DNA of 64,000 nucleotides from positions 5,233,388-5,297,387 of the forward strand of contig AP019702.1 in assembly GCA_006739055.1 (NCBI GenBank). The letters are read 5' to 3'. The position numbers were made by a program, and so were the translations under genes. The first letter of the stretch is position 1; each line of letters begins with the position of its first letter. Positions 33,013 through 41,208 of this stretch are shown piece after piece. The notes beneath the pieces are model-generated. The model was not told the DNA's origin and did no database searches. It was given only the letters and a program-made list of their open reading frames with translations. The DNA is from Allostella vacuolata. GTDB lineage: Bacteria > Pseudomonadota > Alphaproteobacteria > ATCC43930 > Allostellaceae.

Positions 33013-35960
33013 CCCGGATGCACCGCCGTCCCGCGATGCGCGCCCGCACGGGCGGCCATATCGACCGCGACACGACGCTCACCTTCCGCTTCGACGGGCG
33101 CGAGCTGACCGGCCACCCCGGCGACACGCTGGCCTCGGCGCTGCTGGCCCATGGCGTGCGCATCGTCGGGCGCAGCTTCAAGTACCACCGGCCGCGCGGC
33201 ATCTACACCGCGGGGCCGGAGGAGCCGAACGCGCTGGCCGGCATCGGCACCGGCGCCAGGCGCACCCCCAACACCAAGATGACCGCGGCCGAGCTCTACC
33301 AGGGCATGGTCGCGGAGAGCCAGAACCGCTGGCCGTCGCTGCGCTTCGATGCGCTGGCGGTCAATTCCGCGCTCGCCCGCTTCCTGCCGGCCGGCTTCTA
33401 CTACAAGACCTTCATGTGGCCGGCCTCCTTCTGGGAGAAGGTCTACGAGCCGGCGATCCGCCGGGCGGCCGGTCTGGGCCGGGCGGCGACCGAGCCGGAC
33501 CCCGACCATTACGAGGCGGCCCACGCCCATTGCGACGTGCTGGTGGTGGGGGCGGGTGCCGCCGGCCTGGCCGCGGCGCGGGCGGCCGGCGAAAGCGGGG
33601 CCCGGGTGATCCTGGCCGAACAGGACTTCCTGCTGGGCGGCGGGCTGCTGGCGGACCCCGTGCACGAGGGCTGGCGCCGCGAGATGACGGCGGCGCTGGA
33701 GGCGCTCGGCAACGTCGTGCGCATGCCGCGGACGACGGTGTTCGGCTATTACGAGCAGAACATGCTGGGCGCGATCGAGCGGGTGGCCGACCACCTGCCC
33801 GAGCCGCCGCCGCACACCGCCCGCCAGCGCTACTGGACGATCCGCGCCCGTGAGGTGGTGCTGGCGACCGGGGCCGACGAGCGGCTGATCGCCTTTCCCG
33901 GCAACGACCGGCCGGGGGTGATGCTGGCCGGCGCGGCGCGGGCCTATGCCAACCGCTTCGGCGTGCTGGCCGGCCGCCGCGCCGTGCTGTTCACCAACAA
34001 CGATGCCGCCTACGCCACGGTGGAGGCGCTGGCCGCCGCCGGCGCCGACCGCGTCACCGTCGTCGACACCCGTCCGCTCGGGCCCGCCGCCGCGGCCGCC
34101 CGCACCCGCGGGGTCGAGGTGCTGCCGGGACACGAGGTGGTGGGCGCCCATGGCGGCCGCGGCCTCTACAGCGTCGAGGCGCGCGCCCGCGGCGGCGACG
34201 GCGGCTTCCAGATCGACGCCGACCTGCTGTGCGTGTCGGGCGGCTACAACCCGGCCATCCACCTCGCCAGCCAGTCGCGCACCCCGCTTGCCTGGGACTC
34301 TGGCATCGCCGCCTTCGTGCCGGGCACCGCCGCCGGCCAGCGCTCGGCCGGTGCCGCGCGCGGCCGCTTCGGCATCGCGGCGGCCGCCCGGGACGGAATG
34401 GAGGCGGGCGGCGCGGCCGCGGCCGCCGCCGGCTTCGCCCGTCGCCCGGCATTCGAGCTGCCGGCCGGTGGGGCCGACCCGGACCTGACCGTCGCCCCCT
34501 TCTGGGAGGTCACCGCCCGCGGCAAGTCCTTCGTCGACCTGCAGCACGACGTGACCACGGCCGACATCCGCCTCGCCCATCGCGAAGGCTACGAGCATAT
34601 CGAGCACGCCAAGCGCTACACCACGCACGGCATGGCGACCGACCAGGGCAAGACCGGCGGGCTGGTCGGCGCCGCCGTCCTGGCCGAGGCCCGCGGCCTG
34701 CCGGTCGAGGCCGTCGGCATGCCGACCTTCCGGCCCTATGTGACGCCGATCACCTGGGGCGCGGTCGCCGGCCACCACATCCGGCGGGAGTTCGCGCCGA
34801 TCCGCCGCACGCAGCTGCATGACTGGCACGTCCGGCGCGGGGCGGAGTTCCTGGAAGCCGGGCTCTGGCTGCGCCCCGCCTTCTACCCGCGGCCAGGCGA
34901 GGCGCCGTGGGACGCGATCCTGCGCGAGGGGGCTGCCGTCCGCCGCTCGGTCGGCATCTGCGACGTCTCGACGCTCGGCAAGATCGACCTGCAGGGGGCC
35001 GACGCCGCCTTCTTCCTCGACCGGCTCTACATGAACACCTTCTCGACGCTGGCCGTCGGCCGGGCCCGCTACGGGCTGATGCTGCGCGAGGACGGCATGG
35101 TGTTCGACGACGGCACCACCACCCGACTGGCCGACGACCACTTCTTCATCACCACCACCACGGCCAATGCCGGCCGGGTGATGGAGCACATGGAGTTCCA
35201 CGCCCAGACGGTATGGCCCGAGCTCGACGTCCAGTTCACCTCGGTCACCGACCAGTGGGCGGCGATGTCGGTGGCGGGCCCGAACGCCCGGCGCACCCTG
35301 GCCAAGGTGGTGGCCGGGCTCGACCTGGACAACGCCGCCTTTCCCTTCATGGGCGTCGCCGACGCCACCCTGGCCGGCTGCCCGGTGCGCGTCTTCCGCA
35401 TCAGCTTCTCGGGCGAACTGGCCTTTGAGGTGGCGACGCCGGCCGGCTATGCCGCGATCGTCTGGGAGGCGATCCTGGAGGCCGGCCGGGAGTTCGCGAT
35501 CGAGCCCTACGGGGTCGAGGCGCTGGGCCTGCTGCGCATCGAGAAGGGCCATGTCGCCGGCGCCGAGCTGAACGGCCAGACCACCGCCGCCGACGTCGGG
35601 CTGGAGCGCATGGCCAAGAAGAAGGGCGACTTCGTCGGCAAGGCCCTGGCTGGCCGGCCGGGCCTGACCGACCCCGCCCGGCCGCGCCTGGTGGGCGTGC
35701 GCGCGGTCGCGCCGGACCAGCAGATCCGGCCGGGCGCGCACCTGCTGGAAGCCGGCTCCGACCGCAGCCTCGGCTGGCTCGCCAGCGTGACGAAGTCGGT
35801 CGAGCCCGGCGGCTGGATCGGCCTTGCCCTGCTGTCGGGAGGCGCCGCCCGGCACGGGCAGCGGCTGCAGGCGAGCTTCCCGCTCCACGGCGAGTCGGTC
35901 GAGGTCGAGATCTGCAGCCCGCACTTCGTCGATCCGGAGAATGCCCGTGTCCGCGCCTGA
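33009..35960 (+). CDS. soxA: Sarcosine oxidase subunit alpha
   Basis: Large subunit, 983 aa. An N-terminal ferredoxin-like segment (GHPGDTLASALLAHG, FKYHRPRGIYTAG) is followed near residue 175 by an NAD-binding domain (DVLVVGAGAAGLAAARAAG). The C-terminal half is a GcvT-like tetrahydrofolate-binding domain (GICDVSTLGKIDLQG, FSGELAFEVATPAGYA). It starts at the ATG overlapping the soxD stop, and its stop lies inside soxG. It channels the formaldehyde-level product to tetrahydrofolate. Confidence 0.96.
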   Translation: MTRMHRRPAMRARTGGHIDRDTTLTFRFDGRELTGHPGDTLASALLAHGVRIVGRSFKYHRPRGIYTAGPEEPNALAGIGTGARRTPNTKMTAAELYQGMVAESQNRWPSLRFDALAVNSALARFLPAGFYYKTFMWPASFWEKVYEPAIRRAAGLGRAATEPDPDHYEAAHAHCDVLVVGAGAAGLAAARAAGESGARVILAEQDFLLGGGLLADPVHEGWRREMTAALEALGNVVRMPRTTVFGYYEQNMLGAIERVADHLPEPPPHTARQRYWTIRAREVVLATGADERLIAFPGNDRPGVMLAGAARAYANRFGVLAGRRAVLFTNNDAAYATVEALAAAGADRVTVVDTRPLGPAAAAARTRGVEVLPGHEVVGAHGGRGLYSVEARARGGDGGFQIDADLLCVSGGYNPAIHLASQSRTPLAWDSGIAAFVPGTAAGQRSAGAARGRFGIAAAARDGMEAGGAAAAAAGFARRPAFELPAGGADPDLTVAPFWEVTARGKSFVDLQHDVTTADIRLAHREGYEHIEHAKRYTTHGMATDQGKTGGLVGAAVLAEARGLPVEAVGMPTFRPYVTPITWGAVAGHHIRREFAPIRRTQLHDWHVRRGAEFLEAGLWLRPAFYPRPGEAPWDAILREGAAVRRSVGICDVSTLGKIDLQGADAAFFLDRLYMNTFSTLAVGRARYGLMLREDGMVFDDGTTTRLADDHFFITTTTANAGRVMEHMEFHAQTVWPELDVQFTSVTDQWAAMSVAGPNARRTLAKVVAGLDLDNAAFPFMGVADATLAGCPVRVFRISFSGELAFEVATPAGYAAIVWEAILEAGREFAIEPYGVEALGLLRIEKGHVAGAELNGQTTAADVGLERMAKKKGDFVGKALAGRPGLTDPARPRLVGVRAVAPDQQIRPGAHLLEAGSDRSLGWLASVTKSVEPGGWIGLALLSGGAARHGQRLQASFPLHGESVEVEICSPHFVDPENARVRA

Positions 35961-36558
35961 GAGCCGCCCCGCCCCCGAGCCGCGGTCGCCGCTGGCGGGC
36001 CATCTGAAGCCCGGTCGCCACGGCGCGGCGGGCAGCCGGCCGCTGGTCCTGCGCGAGGTGCCGGCCACCATTGTCGAGCTCGCCGCCCGGCGCGGGCGTG
36101 CCGCCGAACTGGCGGCGGCCGTGCGCGGCGCGCTCGCCCTCGACCTGCCGCCACCCGGCCGCGGCGCCGCCGCGGCCGGGGCGACGGCCCTGTGGATCCA
36201 GCCGGACACCTGGCTCGTCGTCGCCCCGCGGGGGACCGAGGGGGCCCTGGCCGCGCACCTGAAGGGGGTGGCCGGCGCGGCCGGCTCCGTCGTCGACCAG
36301 TCCCACGGCAAGACGCTGCTCCACCTCGCGGGCGCGGACGCCCGGGCCGCCCTCGGCAAGGGATGCCGGATCGACCTCGACCCGGCGGCGTTCGGCCCCG
36401 GCCGGGCCGCCGTCACCCAGATGGCCCAGGTCGGCTGCGTCCTCTACCAGCACGACGACGTCCCGAGCTTCTCGCTGATCGTCCCGTCGAGCTATGCCAT
36501 CCCCTTCTTCGACTGGCTCTGCCATTCGGCCGCCGAGTTCGGCTACGAGGTCCCGTAG
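35941..36558 (+). CDS. soxG: Sarcosine oxidase subunit gamma
   Basis: Gamma subunit, 205 aa, with the GcvT-like small fold. Marks: RPLVLREVPATIVELAAR near residue 31, WIQPDTWLVVAP, DQSHGKTLLHLAG, and the C-terminal PSFSLIVPSSYAIPFFDWL. I chose the ATG at 35941, which overlaps the soxA end by 20 bases, because it gives the usual APESRP... SPLAGHLKPGRHG N-terminus. It completes soxBDAG. No folate-pathway genes follow, unlike many sox loci. Confidence 0.92.
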   Translation: MPVSAPESRPAPEPRSPLAGHLKPGRHGAAGSRPLVLREVPATIVELAARRGRAAELAAAVRGALALDLPPPGRGAAAAGATALWIQPDTWLVVAPRGTEGALAAHLKGVAGAAGSVVDQSHGKTLLHLAGADARAALGKGCRIDLDPAAFGPGRAAVTQMAQVGCVLYQHDDVPSFSLIVPSSYAIPFFDWLCHSAAEFGYEVP

Positions 36559-36618
36559 TCTCCTTATCCTCCCTCCCGGCCGGGCTCCCCCGGCCCACGC
36601 CGGACAACCCGCCCCCCC

Positions 36619-37866
36619 ATGCCCCAGCGCACGCCTGCCGCCGGCCGGTCCCTCGGCGTCCTCCGCCATCGCGGTTTCGCCGTCTACTGGGGCGCCCGCT
36701 TCCTCACCACCTTCGCCGCCCAGTTCGTCAGCGTCGCCGTCGGCTGGCACGTCTACAGCCTGACCCGCGACCCGCTCGACCTCGGCCTGGTCGGGCTTTT
36801 CCAGTTCCTGCCCTTCCCGGCGCTGATCTTCCTGACCGGCACGGTCGCCGACCGCTTCGACCGCCGCTGGATCATGGGCATCTGCATCGCGGCCCAGATC
36901 CTGTGCGTCGGCGCCCTGCTGGCCCTGGTCCTGGCCGGCGACGAGCGGACCTGGCCGATCTTCGCCCTGCTGGTGCTGTTCGGCACGGCGCGCGCCTTCC
37001 TCGGCCCCGCCTCGCAGTCGATCACCCCCAACCTGGTGCCGGGGGCGGAGCTCGCCACCGCCATCGCCTGGACGACCTCGTCCTCGCAGGTCGCCACCAT
37101 CCTGGGGCCGGTCGCGGGCGGGCTGCTCTACGGCCTGGGCGGCGCCCTGCCCTTCGCGGCGGCCGCGACCCTGATGCTGGCGGCCGTCGCCATGACGGCG
37201 ATGATCCCGGCGATGCCGCGGGCCAGCCTGCCGGGTGCGGTCGACTGGGCGGCGCTCAGCGCCGGCTTCCGCTACATCTGGCGCGAGAAGGTGGTGCTGG
37301 GCGCCATCTCGCTCGACCTGTTCGCGGTGCTGCTGGGGGGTGCCATCGCCCTGCTGCCCGCCTATGCCAGCGACATCCTGGCGGTCGGGCCGACCGGGCT
37401 CGGCCTCTTGCGCGCCGCCCCCGGCATCGGCGCGCTCGCCATGGCGCTGTGGCTGACGCGCTGGCCGATCGGGGACCATGCCGGGATCGTCATGTTCGCG
37501 GGCGTCGCCGGCTTCGGGCTGTTCACCGCGGTGTTCGGCCTGTCGGTCTGGCCGTGGCTGTCGATCCTGGCCCTGTTCCTGGTGGGTGCCCTCGACATGA
37601 TCAGCGTCTATGTGCGCGAGACGCTGATCCAGCTGTGGACGCCGGACCAGCTGCGCGGCCGGGTCAACGCCGTCAACATGGTCTTCATCGGCGCCTCCAA
37701 CGAGCTGGGGGCGTTCCGTGCCGGGGTGTCCGCCGCGCTGATCGGCGTGGTGCCGGCGGTCGTCGCCGGCGGGGTCGGGACGATGGTGGTGGCGGCGCTC
37801 TGGGCGCGCTGGTTCCCGCGCCTGCGGCGGATTCGCCGTGTCGATCGCGTCGAGAGTTCGGCGTAG
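36619..37866 (+). CDS. MFS transporter (EntS-like exporter family)
   Basis: A 415-aa major facilitator with about 12 hydrophobic segments. The N-terminus LGVLRHRGFAVYWGARFLTT is typical of the MFS_3/EntS-type exporters. The loop after helix 2 reads GTVADRFDRRW, the MFS G-x-x-x-D-R-x-x-R motif, and LRGRVNAVNMVFIGASNELG occurs in the second half. It starts 60 bases after soxG on the same strand, so it could be cotranscribed, but no substrate link to sarcosine is evident. Confidence 0.9.
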   Translation: MPQRTPAAGRSLGVLRHRGFAVYWGARFLTTFAAQFVSVAVGWHVYSLTRDPLDLGLVGLFQFLPFPALIFLTGTVADRFDRRWIMGICIAAQILCVGALLALVLAGDERTWPIFALLVLFGTARAFLGPASQSITPNLVPGAELATAIAWTTSSSQVATILGPVAGGLLYGLGGALPFAAAATLMLAAVAMTAMIPAMPRASLPGAVDWAALSAGFRYIWREKVVLGAISLDLFAVLLGGAIALLPAYASDILAVGPTGLGLLRAAPGIGALAMALWLTRWPIGDHAGIVMFAGVAGFGLFTAVFGLSVWPWLSILALFLVGALDMISVYVRETLIQLWTPDQLRGRVNAVNMVFIGASNELGAFRAGVSAALIGVVPAVVAGGVGTMVVAALWARWFPRLRRIRRVDRVESSA

Positions 37867-37902
37867 AGTGGGACCCTGTTCGGCACCTGGGGAGGAGACC
37901 GC

Positions 37903-38292
37903 ATGGGCATCACGGCAATGAACCACTTCACCGTCCTGACCGACGACCTGGACGCGACGGTCAAATTCTACGGCATGTTCGGGCTCAACCCCGGCTGGCG
38001 CCCGCCCTTCGGCTTTCCCGGCGCCTGGCTCTATTCGGGCGACACCGCCATCCTGCACGTCATCAAGCGAGACGCGGTCAACCGCATCGACGGGCTGCTC
38101 GACCACATGGCCTTCTCGGCGGTCGACCTGCCGGGCGTGGTCGACCGGCTGAAGTCGGCCGGCCACGAGTACGACCTGCGGCGGCTGGCGGGCGGCGGCA
38201 TCTGGCAGCTCTTCACCCGCGACCCGGCCGGCGCCAAGGTCGAGTTCGACTTCGCCGAGAACGAGCCGGCGCCGGAGGGCTACGCGGCCTGA
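37903..38292 (+). CDS. VOC superfamily (glyoxalase-like) protein
   Basis: A 129-aa vicinal-oxygen-chelate protein of one double-module length. Opening strand MNHFTVLTDDLDATVKFYG, central GDTAILHVI and DHMAFSAVDL, and closing RDPAGAKVEFDF fit the VOC fold; His and Glu in LHVI and KVEFDF are candidate metal ligands. Start ATG at 37903 after a strong GGGGAGGAG. It sits 36 bases after the MFS gene and converges with the 2-oxoacid oxidoreductase operon. The reaction is unknown; dioxygenase, lyase and resistance roles all occur in the family. Confidence 0.88.
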   Translation: MGITAMNHFTVLTDDLDATVKFYGMFGLNPGWRPPFGFPGAWLYSGDTAILHVIKRDAVNRIDGLLDHMAFSAVDLPGVVDRLKSAGHEYDLRRLAGGGIWQLFTRDPAGAKVEFDFAENEPAPEGYAA

Positions 38293-38302
38293 ACCGAGGA
38301 GG

Positions 38303-39358
38303 CTACCGAAGCGAGGCGTTCAGCTTGTCGAGCGCCTTCGCCCCGGGAACCAGGGCCGCGTCGTCGAGCGCGTTCAACGGTGTCGCCACCGTCGACAGCG
38401 CGTCGTGCAGGTCGGCCGCCTCGGGGTCGACGAACAGCAGGCCGGTCACCACCTCGCCCTTGGCCGACTGCTGCTGCAGGTAGGCCATGGCCGCACCGCG
38501 GTCGCGCGGGTCGTAGGTGGCGTCGAGCTTGCGCAGGCGCAGCACGGTGCCGTCATGCTGCGTCACCTCGACCAGTTCGCCCGGCGCGTACTCGGTCTCG
38601 ATCGGCGCCCGCTCGACCATGACGTCCAGCCGGTTGACGGCATCGTTGTGCTCGCGCACGAAGTCGAAGCTCTTGGTCGAGCCCGGGTGGTTGTTGAAGG
38701 CGACGCAGGGGCTGATGCAGTCGATGAAGGCGGCCCCCTTGTGGCGCAGCGCGGCCTTGATCAGCGGGACGAGTTGCTCCTTGTCGCCGGAGAAGCTGCG
38801 GGCGACGAAGCTCGCCCCCAGCAGCAGGGCCATGGAGGCGAGGTCGATCGGCTCGTCATGGTTGGCCACGCCGCGCTTGCTGAGCGAGCCCTTGTCGGCG
38901 GTGGCCGAGAACTGCCCCTTGGTCAGGCCGTACACGCCGTTGTTCTCGACGATGTAGAGCATGTTCACCGCCCGGCGGATCGAATGGGCGAACTGGCCGA
39001 GGCCGATGGAGGCGCTGTCGCCGTCGCCCGACACGCCGAGATAGACCAGGTCGCGGTTGGCCAGGTTGGCGCCGGTCAGGACCGAGGGCATCCGGCCATG
39101 GACGCTGTTGAAGCCGTGGCTGGCGCCGAGGAAGTAGGTCGGCGTCTTCGACGAGCAGCCGATGCCGGACAGCTTGGCGATGCGGTGCGGCGGCAGGTCG
39201 AGCTCGAAGCAGGCCTGGATGATGGCGGCACTGATCGAATCATGGCCGCAACCCGCGCACAGGGTCGAGACCGCGCCCTCATAGTCGCGCCGCGTGTAGC
39301 CGAGCGCGTTGGTCGGCAGCTTCGGATGATGGAAGCGCGGCTTGGCGAGATAGGTCAT
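38303..39358 (-). CDS. 2-oxoacid:acceptor oxidoreductase beta subunit (TPP-binding)
   Basis: TPP-binding beta subunit of a 2-oxoacid:ferredoxin-type oxidoreductase, 351 aa. Marks: TLCAGCGHDSISAAI near the N-terminus, GIGCSSKTPTYFLG, and the TPP motif from SGDGDSASIGLGQF to VENNGVYGLTKG. It makes acyl-CoA, CO2 and reduced acceptor together with the gamma-alpha fusion encoded upstream. Its ATG overlaps that gene's stop by 4 bases. The most likely substrate is 2-oxoglutarate, with pyruvate or branched-chain 2-oxoacids as alternatives; sequence alone does not settle it. Confidence 0.92.
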   Translation of the reverse strand: MTYLAKPRFHHPKLPTNALGYTRRDYEGAVSTLCAGCGHDSISAAIIQACFELDLPPHRIAKLSGIGCSSKTPTYFLGASHGFNSVHGRMPSVLTGANLANRDLVYLGVSGDGDSASIGLGQFAHSIRRAVNMLYIVENNGVYGLTKGQFSATADKGSLSKRGVANHDEPIDLASMALLLGASFVARSFSGDKEQLVPLIKAALRHKGAAFIDCISPCVAFNNHPGSTKSFDFVREHNDAVNRLDVMVERAPIETEYAPGELVEVTQHDGTVLRLRKLDATYDPRDRGAAMAYLQQQSAKGEVVTGLLFVDPEAADLHDALSTVATPLNALDDAALVPGAKALDKLNASLR

Positions 39359-41208
39359 GGGACCGCCTTTCGCAGCGGAACGACATTGAAGTCCGGCAGG
39401 GCCGCCAGCACCGCTTCGACGATGAAGCGCGCGGTGATCGGCGTGCCGTCATAGTGGCGCAGGCCCACCAGCTTCGCCGGGTCGACGCCGCATTCGGCGA
39501 CGATCAGCGTGCGCATCTGCCCGTCGCGGTTCTGCTCGACCACGAACACCACCTCGTGGCGGTGGATGAAGTCGGCGACCGCGTCCGGAAACGGGAAGGC
39601 GCGCAGGCGCAGCGTGTCGAGATGGATGCCGCGGCCGGCCAACCCGTCCAGCGCCTCCTCCATAGCCGCGTTGGTCGAGCCGTAGTGGATCACGCCCACC
39701 CGGGTCGGCTCGGCCGCCCGGCGCTCGACCGGTGCGGGGACGAGGGTCTTGGCGGTCTCGAACTTGGCGAGCAGGCGCTCCATGTTGTCGAGATAGACCG
39801 GCCCCTCCTCGCTGTAGCGGGCGTAGCGGTCGCGCGTCGTGCCGCGGGTGAAGTAGGAGCCGCGGGTCGGGTGGGTGCCGGGATAGGTGCGATAGGGGAT
39901 GCCGTCGCCGTCGACATCGAGATAGCGGCCGAAGTCGCGGCCGGCATCGAGCATCTCGCGCGTCATCACCTTGCCGCGGTCGAGGCGGCGGGCATCGTCC
40001 CAGGCAAACGGGCGGCACAGCCACTCGTTCATGCCGACATCGAGGTCGAGCATGACGAAGACCGGGGTCTGCAGCCGGTCGGCCAGGTCGAACGCGGTCG
40101 AGCCCATCTCGAACGCCTCGTGCGGGTCCTCCGGCAGCAGCAGGACATGCTTGGTGTCGCCGTGCGAGGCGTAGGCGCAGGCGAGGATGTCGGATTGCTG
40201 GGTGCGGGTCGGCATGCCGGTCGACGGCCCGCCGCGCTGCACGTCGAAGACGACGGCCGGGATCTCGGCGAAATAGGCGAGGCCCAGGAATTCCTGCATC
40301 AGCGAGATGCCGGGGCCCGATGTCGAGGTGAACGCACGCGCGCCGTTCCAGCCGGCGCCGATCACCATGCCGATCGAGGCCAGCTCGTCCTCGGCCTGGA
40401 CGATGGCGTACTTGTTCTGCTCGCCCTCGCCGCGGAAGCGCCGGCAATGGCGCTGGAACGCCTCGGCCAGGGACGAGGAGGGGGTGATCGGGTACCAGGC
40501 GCAGACCGTCGCCCCGCCATAGACCGCGCCCAGGGCGGCCGCCGCATTGCCGTCGACGAAGATGCGGTCGCCGACCGCGTCGGCCTTGCGCACCGTGAGC
40601 GGCAGCGGGCAGGGAAACTCCTGCAGGGCATAGTCGCGGCCCATGTGCAGGGCCGCGATGTTGGGGCGGATCAGCTTGTCCTTGCCCTTGAACTGCTCGG
40701 CGATCAGGGCCTCGATGACGGCCGGGTCGATGTCGAGCAGGGCCGACAGAGCGCCGACATAGATGATGTTCTTGAAGAGCTGCCGCTGCCGGGAATCCGT
40801 GTAGGCCCGGTTGCACATCGCCGTCAGGGGCACGCCCAGCACCGTGATGTCGGGCCGGAACTTCGACGGCGGGATCGGCTTGGTCGAGTCGTAGAACAGG
40901 TACCCGCCGGGGTCGATGCCCTGGACGTCCTTGTCCCAGGTCTGCGGGTTCATCGCCACCATCAGGTCGACGCCGCCGCGCGCCGCGCGCCAGCCGCGCT
41001 CGGTCACCCGCACCTCGTACCAGGTGGGCAGGCCCTGGATGTTCGAGGGGAAGATGTTGCGCGCCACCACCGGCACGCCCATGCGGATGATGGAGCGGGC
41101 GAAGAGGAGGTTGGCGCTGGCCGATCCCGAGCCGTTGACGTTGGCGAACTTGACGACGAAGTCGTTGGTCCTGTCCCCGACAGGAGCCTGGGTCAGTGGC
41201 TGCGGCAT
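39355..41208 (-). CDS. 2-oxoacid:acceptor oxidoreductase gamma-alpha fusion subunit
   Basis: A 617-aa protein. The N-terminal 190 residues or so are the gamma domain (FANVNGSGSASANLLFARSI, MNPQTWDKDVQG). The rest is the alpha domain with GNAAAALGAVYGGATVCAWYPITPSSS and GAGWNGARAFTSTSGPGISLM, the segment contacting the 2-oxoacid and TPP. I chose the ATG at 41208 (MPQPLTQAPVGDRTNDFVVK), which overlaps the upstream gene's end by 16 bases. It pairs with the beta subunit downstream. Electron exit is presumably through the FAD/iron-sulfur protein at 41193-43013. Confidence 0.93.
   Translation of the reverse strand: MPQPLTQAPVGDRTNDFVVKFANVNGSGSASANLLFARSIIRMGVPVVARNIFPSNIQGLPTWYEVRVTERGWRAARGGVDLMVAMNPQTWDKDVQGIDPGGYLFYDSTKPIPPSKFRPDITVLGVPLTAMCNRAYTDSRQRQLFKNIIYVGALSALLDIDPAVIEALIAEQFKGKDKLIRPNIAALHMGRDYALQEFPCPLPLTVRKADAVGDRIFVDGNAAAALGAVYGGATVCAWYPITPSSSLAEAFQRHCRRFRGEGEQNKYAIVQAEDELASIGMVIGAGWNGARAFTSTSGPGISLMQEFLGLAYFAEIPAVVFDVQRGGPSTGMPTRTQQSDILACAYASHGDTKHVLLLPEDPHEAFEMGSTAFDLADRLQTPVFVMLDLDVGMNEWLCRPFAWDDARRLDRGKVMTREMLDAGRDFGRYLDVDGDGIPYRTYPGTHPTRGSYFTRGTTRDRYARYSEEGPVYLDNMERLLAKFETAKTLVPAPVERRAAEPTRVGVIHYGSTNAAMEEALDGLAGRGIHLDTLRLRAFPFPDAVADFIHRHEVVFVVEQNRDGQMRTLIVAECGVDPAKLVGLRHYDGTPITARFIVEAVLAALPDFNVVPLRKAVP

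Noticed and set aside
32859-36416. A long minus-strand open frame opposite soxA
   Set aside because: Composition-biased shadow of the sarcosine oxidase genes, which carry unmistakable family motifs and the canonical soxBDAG order.
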